Below, in pieces: positions 1-10,288 of a stretch of 64,000 bases of DNA (position 1 is its first letter; every line of letters starts with the position of its first letter). Made by a program: the position numbers and the translations under genes. The notes under the pieces are model-generated. The model saw only the letters and a list, made by a program, of their open reading frames with translations, was not told the origin of the DNA and did not search any database. Source of the DNA: Pisolithus tinctorius (lineage: Eukaryota; Basidiomycota; Agaricomycetes; Boletales; Pisolithaceae); NCBI GenBank assembly GCA_024663395.1, contig JANFAH010000003.1:2108001-2172000 (forward strand), in the 5' to 3' direction.

Positions 1-1064
1 CAGATGGAACAGGCCTTCCAAAATCTCAATGTGATATACTGCGAGCTGGCGTCTCTCTTAGTTCTTGTCTTATCTTTTCCAAGACCAAAGGCAAGTAAAC
101 AAGGTCGGACATTGCTCCCTCACACGAAGGTGGACAAGAAACTTCAAATGCAAGCGGAGTCAATTCGCATATACGTTGTCCGTCTTCTGAAAGGGGAAGG
201 CGAATCAGGCGCACAACTACCCAGGCCCATCACGCCCATAGCGTATATCGCGTTGCTACCGTCGATATGGGCGTTGCTGAATCAGCTAGATGGCCCCAAA
301 GACCACTTGGATGAGGTTGTCTCATCGTCTGTCCTGTCAGCGGTCCTCGATCACGCCATCAGGACGCCGTCAAGTTCTGCGGTTAAACACGTGACCATAG
401 AATTTTTGGCTCGACTCCTGCTTGTAGGTCAACGGTTCACTCGGCATTCATCCAGTTGACGGTCCTGTTAGCTTGAAAAAGAAAGAGGCTATGTTGGGGT
501 TTTTAACCCTCGAAATGCTGCCGCAGACGAGAAGTGGCTACAGTGGATTCTTCATCTTCCGAGGGTACTGTGGGAGTTGGGTGACAGCAACCTGTCAACT
601 TCTGTGGTGTGTCCCCCTCTGGAACGCGTTTTTTGTATGCTGGACGAACCTCATTTCGCAGACACTCATCCAAGCCCTTTTGCGTCTACTTCAGCGTGGA
701 TCATTCGTGGTCCATCACGGGGTTCGTCTGCTCTCGTCCTACACCTTGGCTTTCGTTTATTAACTAAGTACTCCCTCGCTTCTAGCACGTTGCGTTGCTT
801 TGTGCCCGCCTCGTTCCGTTCTTCACGATCACACACCCTTCGCGTGGTAAAATCACTGGCCCGTTCCGCAAACTTGCAACGTCTTCGCCACGTGCTGGTC
901 GTCTTGCTCTCGACCTTTCCGCGACGCTTCTTGTGGAGCGGGTTAAGGACGTATCCGAAGATAGCAGCAGTAGCTTCCAAGATCTCGATCAGGCTATACG
1001 TGCAGCGATCAAGGGCACCGTGGAAGAGGACTATTGGGTTCGCTTGGCCAACTCCGTGGTGTGA
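1..1064 (+). CDS. IPI1: Pre-rRNA processing protein Ipi1/TEX10, 3' part
   Basis: C-terminal about 298 residues of an Ipi1/TEX10-type protein; the 5' end lies outside the window. Exons read as <1..423, 472..606, 662..721 and 786..1064, all joined in phase 0 with gt-ag introns of 48, 55 and 64 nt. Family hallmarks I recognise are the block EKWLQWILHLPRVLWELG after the first intron and the terminal block RLVPFFTITHPSRGK followed by GPF. Ipi1 is a nuclear subunit of the Rix1 complex, which acts in late 60S pre-ribosome maturation and ITS2 processing. The assignment rests on conserved motifs recalled from fungal relatives, so the product is likely rather than proven. Without the splices the frame stops early at 457, which is why unspliced translation looks fragmented. 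Confidence 0.7.
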
Positions 1065-1707
1065 GAGTGATAGTGTGCTTACGGCCGTGGTCCGAGGAGT
1101 CTGACAGGGTGCGGGTGGTTGCCAGGAGGGGAATGCGTTGATCGGGCTTTACACAGTTTCCGCGCACCCTCGGCTTTCTCGCCCGAGCCCTTAGATCCGC
1201 AGGTGGGGACCTGCCGGGACTTGCATGCCACCATACCACGGGTGAAGCTGCACCCCTTCGGTATTAGTAGGTTATTTACAACCTGTCGTTCATGACTTCC
1301 AGCATGTAATCTGATGCCCGCTTCACGGAAATGAAGGGAAGGCCAAGTTCGGATGAGGCTAACCATGTTACTTCTCTAGTTAGTAGCATCTGGCAAACAC
1401 GGTCGATATCAGAGGAGGCTATTGTAATTCCATTTCATTCCAGTTTCACTATTGACATAATTTTACCGAAAAACCCCCTTCAAGGGGGTGACATTGGCCC
1501 ATCAACTACAGTCAATCCTGCTACTATGAGGAGTCGTAGCCATGCGATCAAGCATGGGGGTCATGGGATGACGATTTGTAACCTCTCTACTCGGTAGAGG
1601 GTGCCAGCGTCGGGTTGGGTTCAAGTATGTAATAACTTAAGAGAAAAAAAAATTGATGGGGTGGGACCGGCCGAGTTTGCCGTTAAGTGGCGCTGGGATT
1701 ATTGCGT
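1065..1707. ncRNA. Noncoding gap with a string of perfect hairpins (candidate structured RNA)
   Basis: No convincing protein gene lies between IPI1 and the next stop codon. Seven short perfect inverted repeats with small loops are visible: 1169-1187 (5 bp stem), 1199-1214 (6 bp, GGGG loop), 1240-1255 (5 bp), 1269-1284 (5 bp), 1473-1489 (7-8 bp), 1540-1557 (6 bp, GATCAA loop) and 1585-1599 (6 bp, TCG loop). Such density in 430 nt suggests a folded transcript, on either strand. I could not match it to RNase P, RNase MRP, SRP RNA, U1-U6, U3, 5S or telomerase RNA signatures, and there is no clear T-run terminator. It may simply be intergenic DNA. Confidence 0.25.
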
Positions 1708-2668
1708 CTAGGACCAAACCCAGGAGATATCGATGCGCCCAACAGACTCGGAGGCAAGGTCAGAGAACGCAGTGGGAGAGAAGTCCAAATCCGTGAGTGA
1801 ACAGCCAGTGCACCTGTCAGTGATAGTTACAGTCGTGCTCTTTCCTTGATCTGATAAGAAAAAAAGAGTCAGAAGAAGAGATAAATGTGAGAAAACTAGT
1901 CCTCACAGGAAGCCGTAACCTGCTTGCCACAAACGGGGTTTGTGTTCGGGTTTACACCATCGTATCCACTGCATGAGGATGTCAGACGACGACAGTATCC
2001 TTAAGGGGGTGATACACACGGATAGGCGTCAAACAGTTCCCATGAAACAGCCGCGATGAGTTGACTATCAGTGTTGGTGATACCACAGGCACCAAGTCCA
2101 GTTTCATAGTACGTGCCTGGAAAAGGAAGTTAGGAATGACACCTGACAGAGGCCGGGATTACTTACCTTGACCCGATTGAGTGCCAACCATCCAGCTCGG
2201 GTAACTGCTGCTATCAGAAGTACCAGAAGTAGCAGCGGCAGCGGAGGAGGAGGTTGTGGTTGTGGGAGTAGGCGTGGTCTTCTCCAGGACAGCAGGGGTA
2301 GACGTAGGAGTGGGGGAAGACGTGGGAGTGTTGTCCTTCTCCTGGGCGGGGGTAGACGACGGGGACGGGGACGATGAAGTACCAGAGGTAGCTGGGTTTG
2401 GTGCGACGTTCACTGGCACAGCAGAAGGCGTGGCAGAAGCGGAAGTTGCGGCGACAGCCGTCCCATTGGTGGAAGGTTTAGAGGAGCAACGCTTGTTCAG
2501 AGAGCGTTCGCGCCTGAAAGCCGACACAGGGCGGGCAGGCTCTGGAGTAGGCTTCTGCAGCCCAAGTGCACGGTGCTGATGAATGTTGTGGGAGATATGG
2601 GGGCTGGTGAGTGCACTGGCGAACATAGCCAGGGCAAAGACAACGAAGACTTTTGCAAGAGGGGCCAT
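1708..2668 (-). CDS. Secreted RlpA-like double-psi beta-barrel protein
   Basis: A 267-residue protein; exons on the minus strand 2668..2167, 2116..2020, 1968..1907 and 1850..1708. Residues 1-20 form a hydrophobic signal peptide. A region of about 140 residues rich in Ser, Thr, Pro and Ala follows, as in an O-glycosylated stalk. The last about 105 residues are an RlpA-like/barwin-like barrel, with motifs TYYETGLGACG, GYDGVNPNTNPVCGK, TVTITDRCTGC and a WVW end. The conserved aspartate in TDRC and the paired cysteines typical of the fungal family are present. The domain is shared with expansins, cerato-platanins and GH45 enzymes, but many fungal members have no proven catalysis. Likely extracellular or cell-wall associated. 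Splice phases all agree. Confidence 0.85.
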
Positions 2669-2733
2669 TTGAGCGAGTGCGAAGGAGAGAGTGGGTTGAG
2701 TGTCGGGTAGACTGAACGGTGGAAATGAAGGGT

Positions 2734-2742
2734 TTTTATATA
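2734..2742 (-). promoter_or_regulatory. TATA box of the RlpA-like gene
   Basis: On the minus strand this reads TATATAAAA, a strong TATA match, 66 nt upstream of the start codon at 2668. The position fits a core promoter with a short 5' leader, as expected for a regulated secreted protein. Confidence 0.5.
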
Positions 2743-2780
2743 CAGTGAATGACGAATGCCCCTTGAAATGGGAGTCACTT

Positions 2781-2856
2781 GGAAAGGAGAGGGGGGGGGA
2801 AGAGGGGAACAGTCTGACCGAGCAGAGGGGGGGGGGGAGGGGGAGAAGAGAGGAGC
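2781..2856 (+). repeat. Polypurine tract with long G runs
   Basis: An almost pure A/G strand of about 75 nt, broken only by a short mixed stretch near 2811-2820. It carries uninterrupted G runs at 2791-2799 and 2827-2837 and several shorter ones. It lies 40-115 nt upstream of the TATA box of the minus-strand gene, so that gene's coding-sense strand is the C-rich one. The run pattern could support a G-quadruplex. Apart from this tract and the TATA box I see nothing else in 2669-3058. Confidence 0.6.
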
Positions 2857-3058
2857 TGGTGGCTGGGTGCTCGCCGGGAATGTTTTATCTCCTGCCTAAT
2901 CTTATGTAAGCACAAAGGGGTTGTTCAACATTTCCGTCGCGACGGACTGCGGACAGGTTCATTCTTCCCTATACTCGATAGCCATGCGCAGCCTTACACT
3001 AGCCCCTTTGGGTTGCAGAAAATTTACAAGGACACGTGTAAGAAAACTGGATCATGAT

Positions 3059-4401
3059 TCACGTCGTGTGTCCGGCCCGCGCAGCGTACATTTTCGCCAA
3101 CCCTAATCCTGCTGCACTCTCCAGCGTCTTTGCATACGCGTCCAACTGTCCCAACAACAGCAAGCTGTCCAGCCGACTTGGGTCAGGTGGGATCTTAAAC
3201 ATCCGGCTCACGTCCTCCTCGGGGAGCGGATTCAGCCCCTGAGACACGCGTTGTGCATTCTCCTCCCGCCGCTTCGCCAGGTGGGTTTCCAGCCGCAACT
3301 TCTCCCGTGCAATCTGCCTCGACGCATAGGCGACGTTACCTTCCTCCGTCCGGTAATTATCAATCCCTTCCGCAACCTGTTCCAAATTCCGTGCAAGCCC
3401 AGAATTACCGAGATCGAGTGCGGAATAAGAAGGCGGTATTGCACTTGTCGCCGGCGACCCAAGATGCGCGGATGTATACGGACTCGCCGAAGACGGCGCG
3501 GCCAAAACATTCAAGAACGAACTCAGCAACGGATTTGTACGAATTCTCAACGGAACCTCTTCTAGGATCGAGGAGAACGTCAATCGATGATGCACCAAGC
3601 TGCATCATTCAGTTAATAACATGTTCCTTCCGGTCACTGCAACCACTCACCTCGAGGCGCTGAAATTAGATTTTTTGTAAACGTCTATAAACGACGGCGT
3701 CAACTTGAACGCACGGAATGACGCAGTTCCCCGCGCCGTCTGTGATACGTCTAAACCTTTCGGTCAGTGCACCAAATAGGACCGCGGGATGCAAAGCTAC
3801 CGTGTACAATGACAACACCCCCGTGTCTCAGTCTCTCCTGGTGTATTGCTTGGGTATCTATCAAAGATTGGCTGTAGAAAGCACCGAGGCTAGTCGCCTG
3901 GTAAAATCCAACAACGTTATCGTCGCCTTGTACCTCTCTCAACGATCGCAACATTGATGTCTGATAACGGGCTAGAGTCCCATCAACACGAACCTTACAT
4001 TTTGTTATTCCGAGAATGCCGCACCGAGAGATTTTGAGACCTTTTCGTCGTCATCGTTGGTATGATTTGGTAGTGGGAAGCTATTGGACACCTCTAGGGT
4101 GCCCTCCAAATCCAGACCAAGTAAAAGGCCGTGTGCAGATCCCGAAGGGGAATCTTGACTGTGTTGTATGATCTTGGAAACAACCTGGGAACAAAGAAAT
4201 GAGTGATAAAGAGAAAGGTGGTGAAAGAAGGCGCACCAAAGCGTCTAGCTGAACACATGTGAGCGGTATTTCTGCTTCGACATCGATTGCAGTTGACATG
4301 GACGGAGGAATGGCTTCATATGTGGGCGCAGCAGGCGTGGCAGCCGCGGCTGGTGCGGGAAGTGATGCAGCAAGCGCTGCGGCCATGGATGGGGCCGACA
4401 T
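3059..4401 (-). CDS. eIF3h: Translation initiation factor eIF3 subunit H
   Basis: 378 residues; exons 4401..4237, 4184..4025, 3971..3801, 3750..3651 and 3599..3059. The N-terminal MPN domain starts after an Ala-rich leader: VQLDALVVSKIIQHSQDS, then GLLLGLDLEGTLEVSNSFPL. The metal-binding JAMM residues are not evident, as usual for the inactive MPN of eIF3h. The C-terminal part has the family pattern KRREENAQR, LNPLPEEDVSRMFK and PPDPSRLDSLLLLGQL. Cytoplasmic eIF3 recruits the 43S complex to mRNA. An in-frame ATG at 4443 would add 14 residues; I prefer 4401 (MSAPS). Divergent from the zinc transporter gene, with 131 bp between start codons. Confidence 0.92.
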
Positions 4402-4532
4402 TTTCAAGGTCGCTGGCGAGGACGATGAGCTCGAAAAAAGCAAGATAAAGAGCCCCTGCTGACTAATCAGCAGCCCGCTACATATTCACTTCCCAGCGGC
4501 TATGTAATGTCCAGTGGCACCTTCTGTCAAGC

Positions 4533-6258
4533 ATGGCCGCCATGTCTCGTTCTGCGCGAATAACCCTCTTGCTCGTCATAGACATTGTCTTCTTCCTTAT
4601 CGAACTCGTCGCCGGTATGATTCTCGTCTATCCACAGTTTTCGTCTTGTCACCTTACCTTCCAGGCTATGCGGTCGGGTCACTTGCTCTCGTCGCTGACA
4701 GCTTTCATATGCTCAAGTGTGCCGACATTTGGTCGTGATGTTGAAACTTGTCTGATTCCATACCCAGCGATGTCATGAGTTTAGCAGTTGCGCTATACGC
4801 AATCAAGGTTAGTTTCCTTCCCGACTATTTATTCGGCCTTATTGACAAGGGCCACCCCTTAGCTCACCAACCAGAATTCCATGGATTCGCGCTACTCCTA
4901 TGGGTGGCATCGGGCAGAGATACTCGCCGCCCTCATTAATGGCGTTTTCCTCCTTGCACTATGTTTCTCCATCGCAATGGAGGCTTTGGAGCGCTTCGTC
5001 TCCACTCCAGGTGTGACGCTACTTGAACCTGTTCGTTTTCCTTCCTGACCTACGTGTTACCGACAGAAATCTCAAACCCGCGGCTTGTTGTTATAGTCGG
5101 GTCGTTTGGTTTAGCTTCAAATCTTGTGGGGCTCTTCCTATTCCACGGTGCTTGTCAAATCACACTTTGTGCCTAGTCGCCCTAAACTATCTTTTTGCAG
5201 AACATAGTCATACCCACAATCACAATATTCCCTCCAAGCCGTCCAGCGTTCACCGGATGCCGGCGGATGAAACTTCACATACTCGGGAAATTCCGATTAG
5301 AAAACGGTCGGATTCGTACTCATCTATGTATGGCCATCCGGCCGCCACCCGCGCATCGCTTGTACAAACTGCACAGGATATGGCGTCTTCCACTGGAGTG
5401 ACATCATCTGGCCGCCCTTTCAGCCCAGATTTATCGGAGGAAACGCCCTTGCTGGACGAAATACATGAAACGGAATATCGCAACACACCAACGCCCAGCG
5501 GGCTTTCAGGTAGTCATACGCACGCAGGCTCAATGAACATGCATGCCCTCATACTCCATGTGTTGGGTGACGCCTTGGGCAATGTTGGCGTCATTGCTAC
5601 GGGCCTTGTTATATGGCTCACCGAGTGGCCATACAAGTATTACTTTGATCCTACGATCAGTTTGGTGATCACAGTCATTATATTCTCTTCTGCGCTACCC
5701 CTCGGTAAGCCCAACCAAATTCAGTGGCTTTAATACGTAGATCTAATTTCGCGCAAAGTTCGCAGTGCCTCGTTTATCTTATTGCAGGGTGTTCCACCAA
5801 CCATATCCCTTGACGCTGTGCGGCAATCAATTTTGAATGTAGAAGGGGTACTGTCTGTGCACGAGCTCCATGTCTGGCAGCTTTCGGAATCCAAGATAAT
5901 TGCCTCAGTCCACGTCATGGCATCACATAATCATGACTTCATGCCGGTGGCAGCGGAAATCCGAAAGGCTCTGCACCACCATGGCATCCACTCTAGCACG
6001 ATTCAACCCGAATATCACCCCCGTACCACACATATGATCCCTGAGGATCATTTGAAGGTGTGTTTTCGCATCGACGGCAATAGCAAACGCCACTTAACTG
6101 TCGGATAGATGTCTGCCAATTCCTCATGCTTGATACTCTGTCCTGCTGATCAAAACTGCAATCCTACCGAAAACGCATGTTGTCGTGGGTACAATCCAAA
6201 TCTACATGAATATGTCCATTTACATCCCCTCACAGCACCTCCAGCCCCCGGGGCATAG
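4533..6258 (+). CDS. ZRC1: Cation diffusion facilitator zinc transporter (ZRC1/COT1 type)
   Basis: 451 residues in eight exons: 4533..4614, 4665..4716, 4768..4807, 4863..5010, 5067..5147, 5201..5704, 5759..6057, 6109..6258. A six-TM CDF protein. The zinc site residues appear as ADSFHMLND in TM2 and HVLGDALGN in TM5 (the HxxxD pairs). After TM4 comes a His-rich stretch (HEHSHTHNHN) and a long cytosolic loop with predicted disorder. The C-terminal cytosolic domain has VHELHVWQLSESK, and the tail has a Cys-rich end (CPADQNC, NACC) typical of fungal Zrc1. It exports cytosolic Zn2+ into vacuole or secretory compartments in exchange for H+. The intron 6 acceptor is a less usual AAAG. Confidence 0.92.
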
Positions 6259-6331
6259 CGTAAATCACTTCTAAAACCCACGTATATCTCACGAAACATG
6301 TAGATGACGTTTATATCCACAATATTTGTTT

Positions 6332-9300
6332 TCAAGGCATGAACACCGGAAAATTCGCGATGAAAGTAGACAAGCTACTCAGTCGCTGAAGCATCACTGC
6401 GCTAGTTTGCGAGCTCGTTTTCTGAGCACGTAAATCGGACGCTAGCTTTCTTGCAATCATTGCGCTAGTTTGACCCGCCATGGCTTTCTGTTCGCTGCAC
6501 ACCGCCTGAATTGCCCATTCCAAGTGGAGTGCCGCGGAGAGTACCGTGGAGACAATTGTTACCATCAGGTCAATGCTTGCGTTTACGTCACTAGTTTGCT
6601 GGTCAATCCTGGCTGTCAGAATAGGAAGCACACTATGCACGAAGAGCGGGAGAAGCGGCGGTGCGCCAGATCGTGGGGTCACGAGGACGAAAGTCGCGAG
6701 TCGCCGGCACGTCTCGATCTCCCCTAGGCTTGCTGCAGCACACAGCTCTGACCAGACAAGTAACAAGAACTTGGTAGGTGTGACGATCGTAAGGCAGCGC
6801 GCAACGTCGATGTGGAGACCCTTGCGTTCCCGTGCGAGCATGAAGGCTTCACGGATTTCCCGTCTTGGAAAGTGTAGAAAAGTCTCCGGGGGTATGCTCG
6901 AGGCTTCTTGCGCAGCCGCTCTTCCTAGGGGTCACGGACATAGTATGATATCGACTAAGAAGTCGTGTCCGAATCGTCCCACTCACCATCTTTCTTCAGC
7001 CCCAGGGTTTGGAAAGCAAGTGCTTTGATAGCCTCAACGTCTAGAATGCCTGGGTTCACTACTTGGGCTCTCTTGCTACATATTAACCTTAGTATGTTGG
7101 GGCTGCACAAGCGGAGTACAACACGGGGGCAGTTCGGTGCCAGTAGAAGGCTGCGAAGAACTTCCAGTGGATGTGTGGCAGCGAACCTGAGTGAAGTCGG
7201 TGAGGATGTTGAAGCAAACAGTTTCGTAAGACTCGCCCTCTCTGCTGAATTTCAAAAAGCATGGCGTGCACAACTCCCACCAGCGTCCAATTCAAAAGAG
7301 GCTCAAGGAAATACGATATGCCGTTGCGCAGCGCATCGATGTCGATGCGGTTCTCCTGCCTAGCGACGCAAGCCTGGGAAAAGAGTGTTGCCGACATCTG
7401 GAGAAGCGTCCTAGGTCTCGTAGACCTATTGCATCGAATCAGAGACAAAAACAAGGTCAGAAACGGAGGCATTACCGGAATATGGCATCATCAATGCCAT
7501 TGTCGCTGCTGCTGTCGAAAATGGCTTTGAACCATGCTGGAAATACAGATTTAGCCTCAAGCGGCAGGTCATCGAGATGGTAAACTCGTGAAGACCGCAA
7601 GAAATCCGTGCGAAGTACTTTGTCCCCCTTCTTTAACGTGGATGCCGAAATCTACCACGAACTTAAGGCCTGAGAGGGCCTGTCGCGATGAATTCACTTA
7701 CGCGGAATTTTGTCAGAACTACCTGGACAAAGAGCACGATATTCCCTAGGTGGCTTGACGCCGTTTGCGGATCTCCTGTGGTCTACATCAGTAAAAGAAG
7801 TGTCTGCGTTTTGTTACACACCGACGGTCTCGCAATCATAATCAGTAAGAAGGTGGATCGCATCAAACAACACATCAGATATCTTGAGATGCAAAGAGAG
7901 GATATCAAGTGCAAATTCATGGGTATACAAGATCTTCATGAGATGACTCAAGACTTCCAAATCCCCCGTCCTAAAGTGTGCAGTGAGGCACTGAAGTACC
8001 TGTTAGAACGAACCCGGCGACAGGGAACAAGCCGTACCCGACGGACGGCTGCGGCAAAAAAGTGGTGACTGCCCGGTTCACCGCGTATGCGATCAAGCAC
8101 TGCCTGCAAATCTACTTCACTCGATTCCGCAGTAAGCTTAGACTCGAGGTAATTCTGACGAATCGCATTATACATGAGACATAAACAACAAACGAGCCAT
8201 GATCACCTCAAGTGTGCAATTGTGCTCGGCAGCCTCGGACTGAAGGCGCGACATGGATTCATTAGCAAGCGTTGGATCCATGGTAACGACGAATTGTTGG
8301 TCTATAAGTTCTGCCACACGCAGTTGCTGCATAAGTTGACCGAAGAAAGGCTTCTGGCTACAAAGCACATCAATGGCACGTCAGGACTGAACATGCGAGA
8401 CGAACATGTTGCTATCCTCCAAACCCAGCTCCCTATTCCTGGCTCGCGGTTGAACCTTGTCGCACCTCGCCAGTAACTCCGAGTGTTGTAGTACGCTAGC
8501 TATTGCAGAATGCATGGCGTGGTGCTGGAATCAGGTAAGCCCCCGGTATGGGAAATTCACAGATCCCAAACTATCCCAACCTCATTTGTGCCATGTCTTT
8601 CAAGGGTCTTCTCGAGCATGTGCAATAAGCGGGGCAACTAGATAATTGCGGTGAGGACAACACACGGATCGAAAAAGAAGAACCCACTCGACCAAGTACG
8701 AACGCCTTCCAAATGAAAAAGGAGTCCTCTCGGGCGTCTCTCGGCGAGCTTCCCGCTACGCAAGTCAATGCTGCAAGGAGAATTTGGGTATAGAAAACAG
8801 CTGGTGCCCAAGACGTCCATCGAATTGTTCCCATAAGAAGAGCAACAGCCTCTAAATCGCTACCCGCGCCATAGTCTCCAGCACGCGAGGTCACCTACCT
8901 AGTTTTGAGCACGATGAAGAAGATCAGTGGGTTATACCTACCAGGCTTTGTAGTAGTAGGCTACATGTGACGGTATCGGCCTCAGTATTAGAGCCGAGGA
9001 CATCGTTCCTGCCTAAGCCAAGCTGCATTGTGTGAATCAACTGTGCTTCGCGCTCGGCCTTAGCGTCATCTCCAATTAGCAGACTCAAGGACAAAGCAAA
9101 CGTTTCCAACGCTTGGCGGACATCGGAAGAAAGTCGTATAGTGTGAAGAATGTCATTAGCCTCCCCCAAGTACATCATCGCCTGAGTGGTTGGAATGTGA
9201 GGAATGTTTGTGGTGCATGATAGTAGAAGTGTAACGAGCTCTGAAGCCGAAGCTGACAAGCGGTGAAACTTGGACTGGGGAAACGAATATGCGTTGCGAA

Positions 9301-9843
9301 GAAACACCAATGCATCATGCACTGTGCTCAGAACGGTACTTTGCGGGGCCGTAAGTGAGAGAAGGGATCCAAAGGGGGGCAAATTGGACGCATAATGCGC
9401 ATCCAAAGCCAGCCGACATAGTCTGTCGAGGGTAGAAGCGCTGTGTATTTCCGACGAGTTCGCAACCTGCAAAAAGTTGGCCACAAAAACTGAAATGGGT
9501 AATAGTCCACTGCAAAGGGCTTCCTTCAAGTAGCCCTGGAGAACAGGGTCGGCATCGTATGTACCGCACAACTTGAGAGTAGTTTCTGAATGGAATTGAC
9601 ACTCTAAGGTTAATTGGCCCGTCCGTGACATGCTTTCACGGCACGCACCACTGATCACTGGCCCGACATTGGAGGAGTCTTGAGATGAGCCTTTCTGCTT
9701 CACCCATAGTTTGCAGAGATCAAGCCACTTTGAACATTCAGACGGTTAATGGTACAAGTAGGCATCGTCCTCCAGCAGCGCCTCACCTGACTCGCGTTGA
9801 TACCGACGTGATATGAATTCCTTGTCAAGTCTGCAAGAGACAT
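6332..9843 (-). CDS. MED5: Mediator complex subunit 5 (Med5/Nut1), putative
   Basis: 960 residues in thirteen exons: 9843..9787, 9727..8942, 8894..8688, 8637..8581, 8524..8406, 8357..8207, 8154..8047, 7999..7820, 7782..7723, 7651..7476, 7425..7237, 7186..6987, 6924..6332. An all-helical, Leu-rich protein starting MSLADLTRNSY and containing KWLDLCKLW-like and TLDRLCRLALDAHY blocks that I associate with basidiomycete Med5 in the Mediator tail. An apparent in-frame TGA near 8391 is removed by a 48-nt intron (8358..8405). The intron at 7187..7236 has a GC donor. The donor after exon 7 is ambiguous (8038 or 8047). No catalytic motif is expected. Product name from family memory, hence moderate confidence; the gene model is better supported. 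Confidence 0.6.
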
Positions 9844-10288
9844 CTAGTGCTGCTTGCTATGGTAGTCGTGTGCAACGCCGATGTGACGAAATCTTTACTG
9901 AGCAACACACGACCAACTATAAGACCAAACGTTGCCGTGGGCCAAAGTGTCGAAGAACAAATTGGCACATACGCGCGGTTGGTGTGCTAGTGGTGCAGAA
10001 CACAACACCGCGTAGTTAGTAGTCGTTACAGACTTCTCAGAGTGGGTCGCCGTTGCAGACAGTATTTATATGATCATTGTAACCAGCCGCTGCTGGCCAG
10101 AAGCAAATTAAGCCCAGGATTGCATAGACTACGATATCCTCCCTCGGGCAACGCTCAGACTACGGACAAGCTTTGCACTTCTCACCAGGACTACATTAAT
10201 CTTATCCTGCAGCGCAATTCCCGAGTAAACCTGGGGCATGCTGGAAAATCTACCAGAGACTCTCGTTGCGGTATAGATAAGACCGTTA
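9844..10288. other. Intergenic, no gene seen
   Basis: 445 bp between the start of MED5 and the end of the golgin gene, both on the minus strand. It should hold the MED5 promoter and the golgin terminator. No conserved ORF or repeat was recognised. Confidence 0.6.

Noticed and set aside
1079..1366. Minus-strand open frame of 95 codons in the hairpin region
   Set aside because: Composition and lack of homology signals suggest chance; hairpins explain the region's structure better.
1340..1440. Faint resemblance to 5S rRNA (AGTTAGTA-like motif after a GTTCGG)
   Set aside because: Only short matches, no internal control region or flanking stems of 5S rRNA.
2168..2579. Open frames antisense to the RlpA-like gene
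   Set aside because: Repetitive Gly/Arg/Val composition mirrors the Ser/Pro/Thr stalk on the opposite strand.
8358..8405. Apparent premature TGA in MED5
   Set aside because: A 48-nt intron with donor gttcgt and acceptor tgtag removes it and keeps the phase, so the gene is not a pseudogene.
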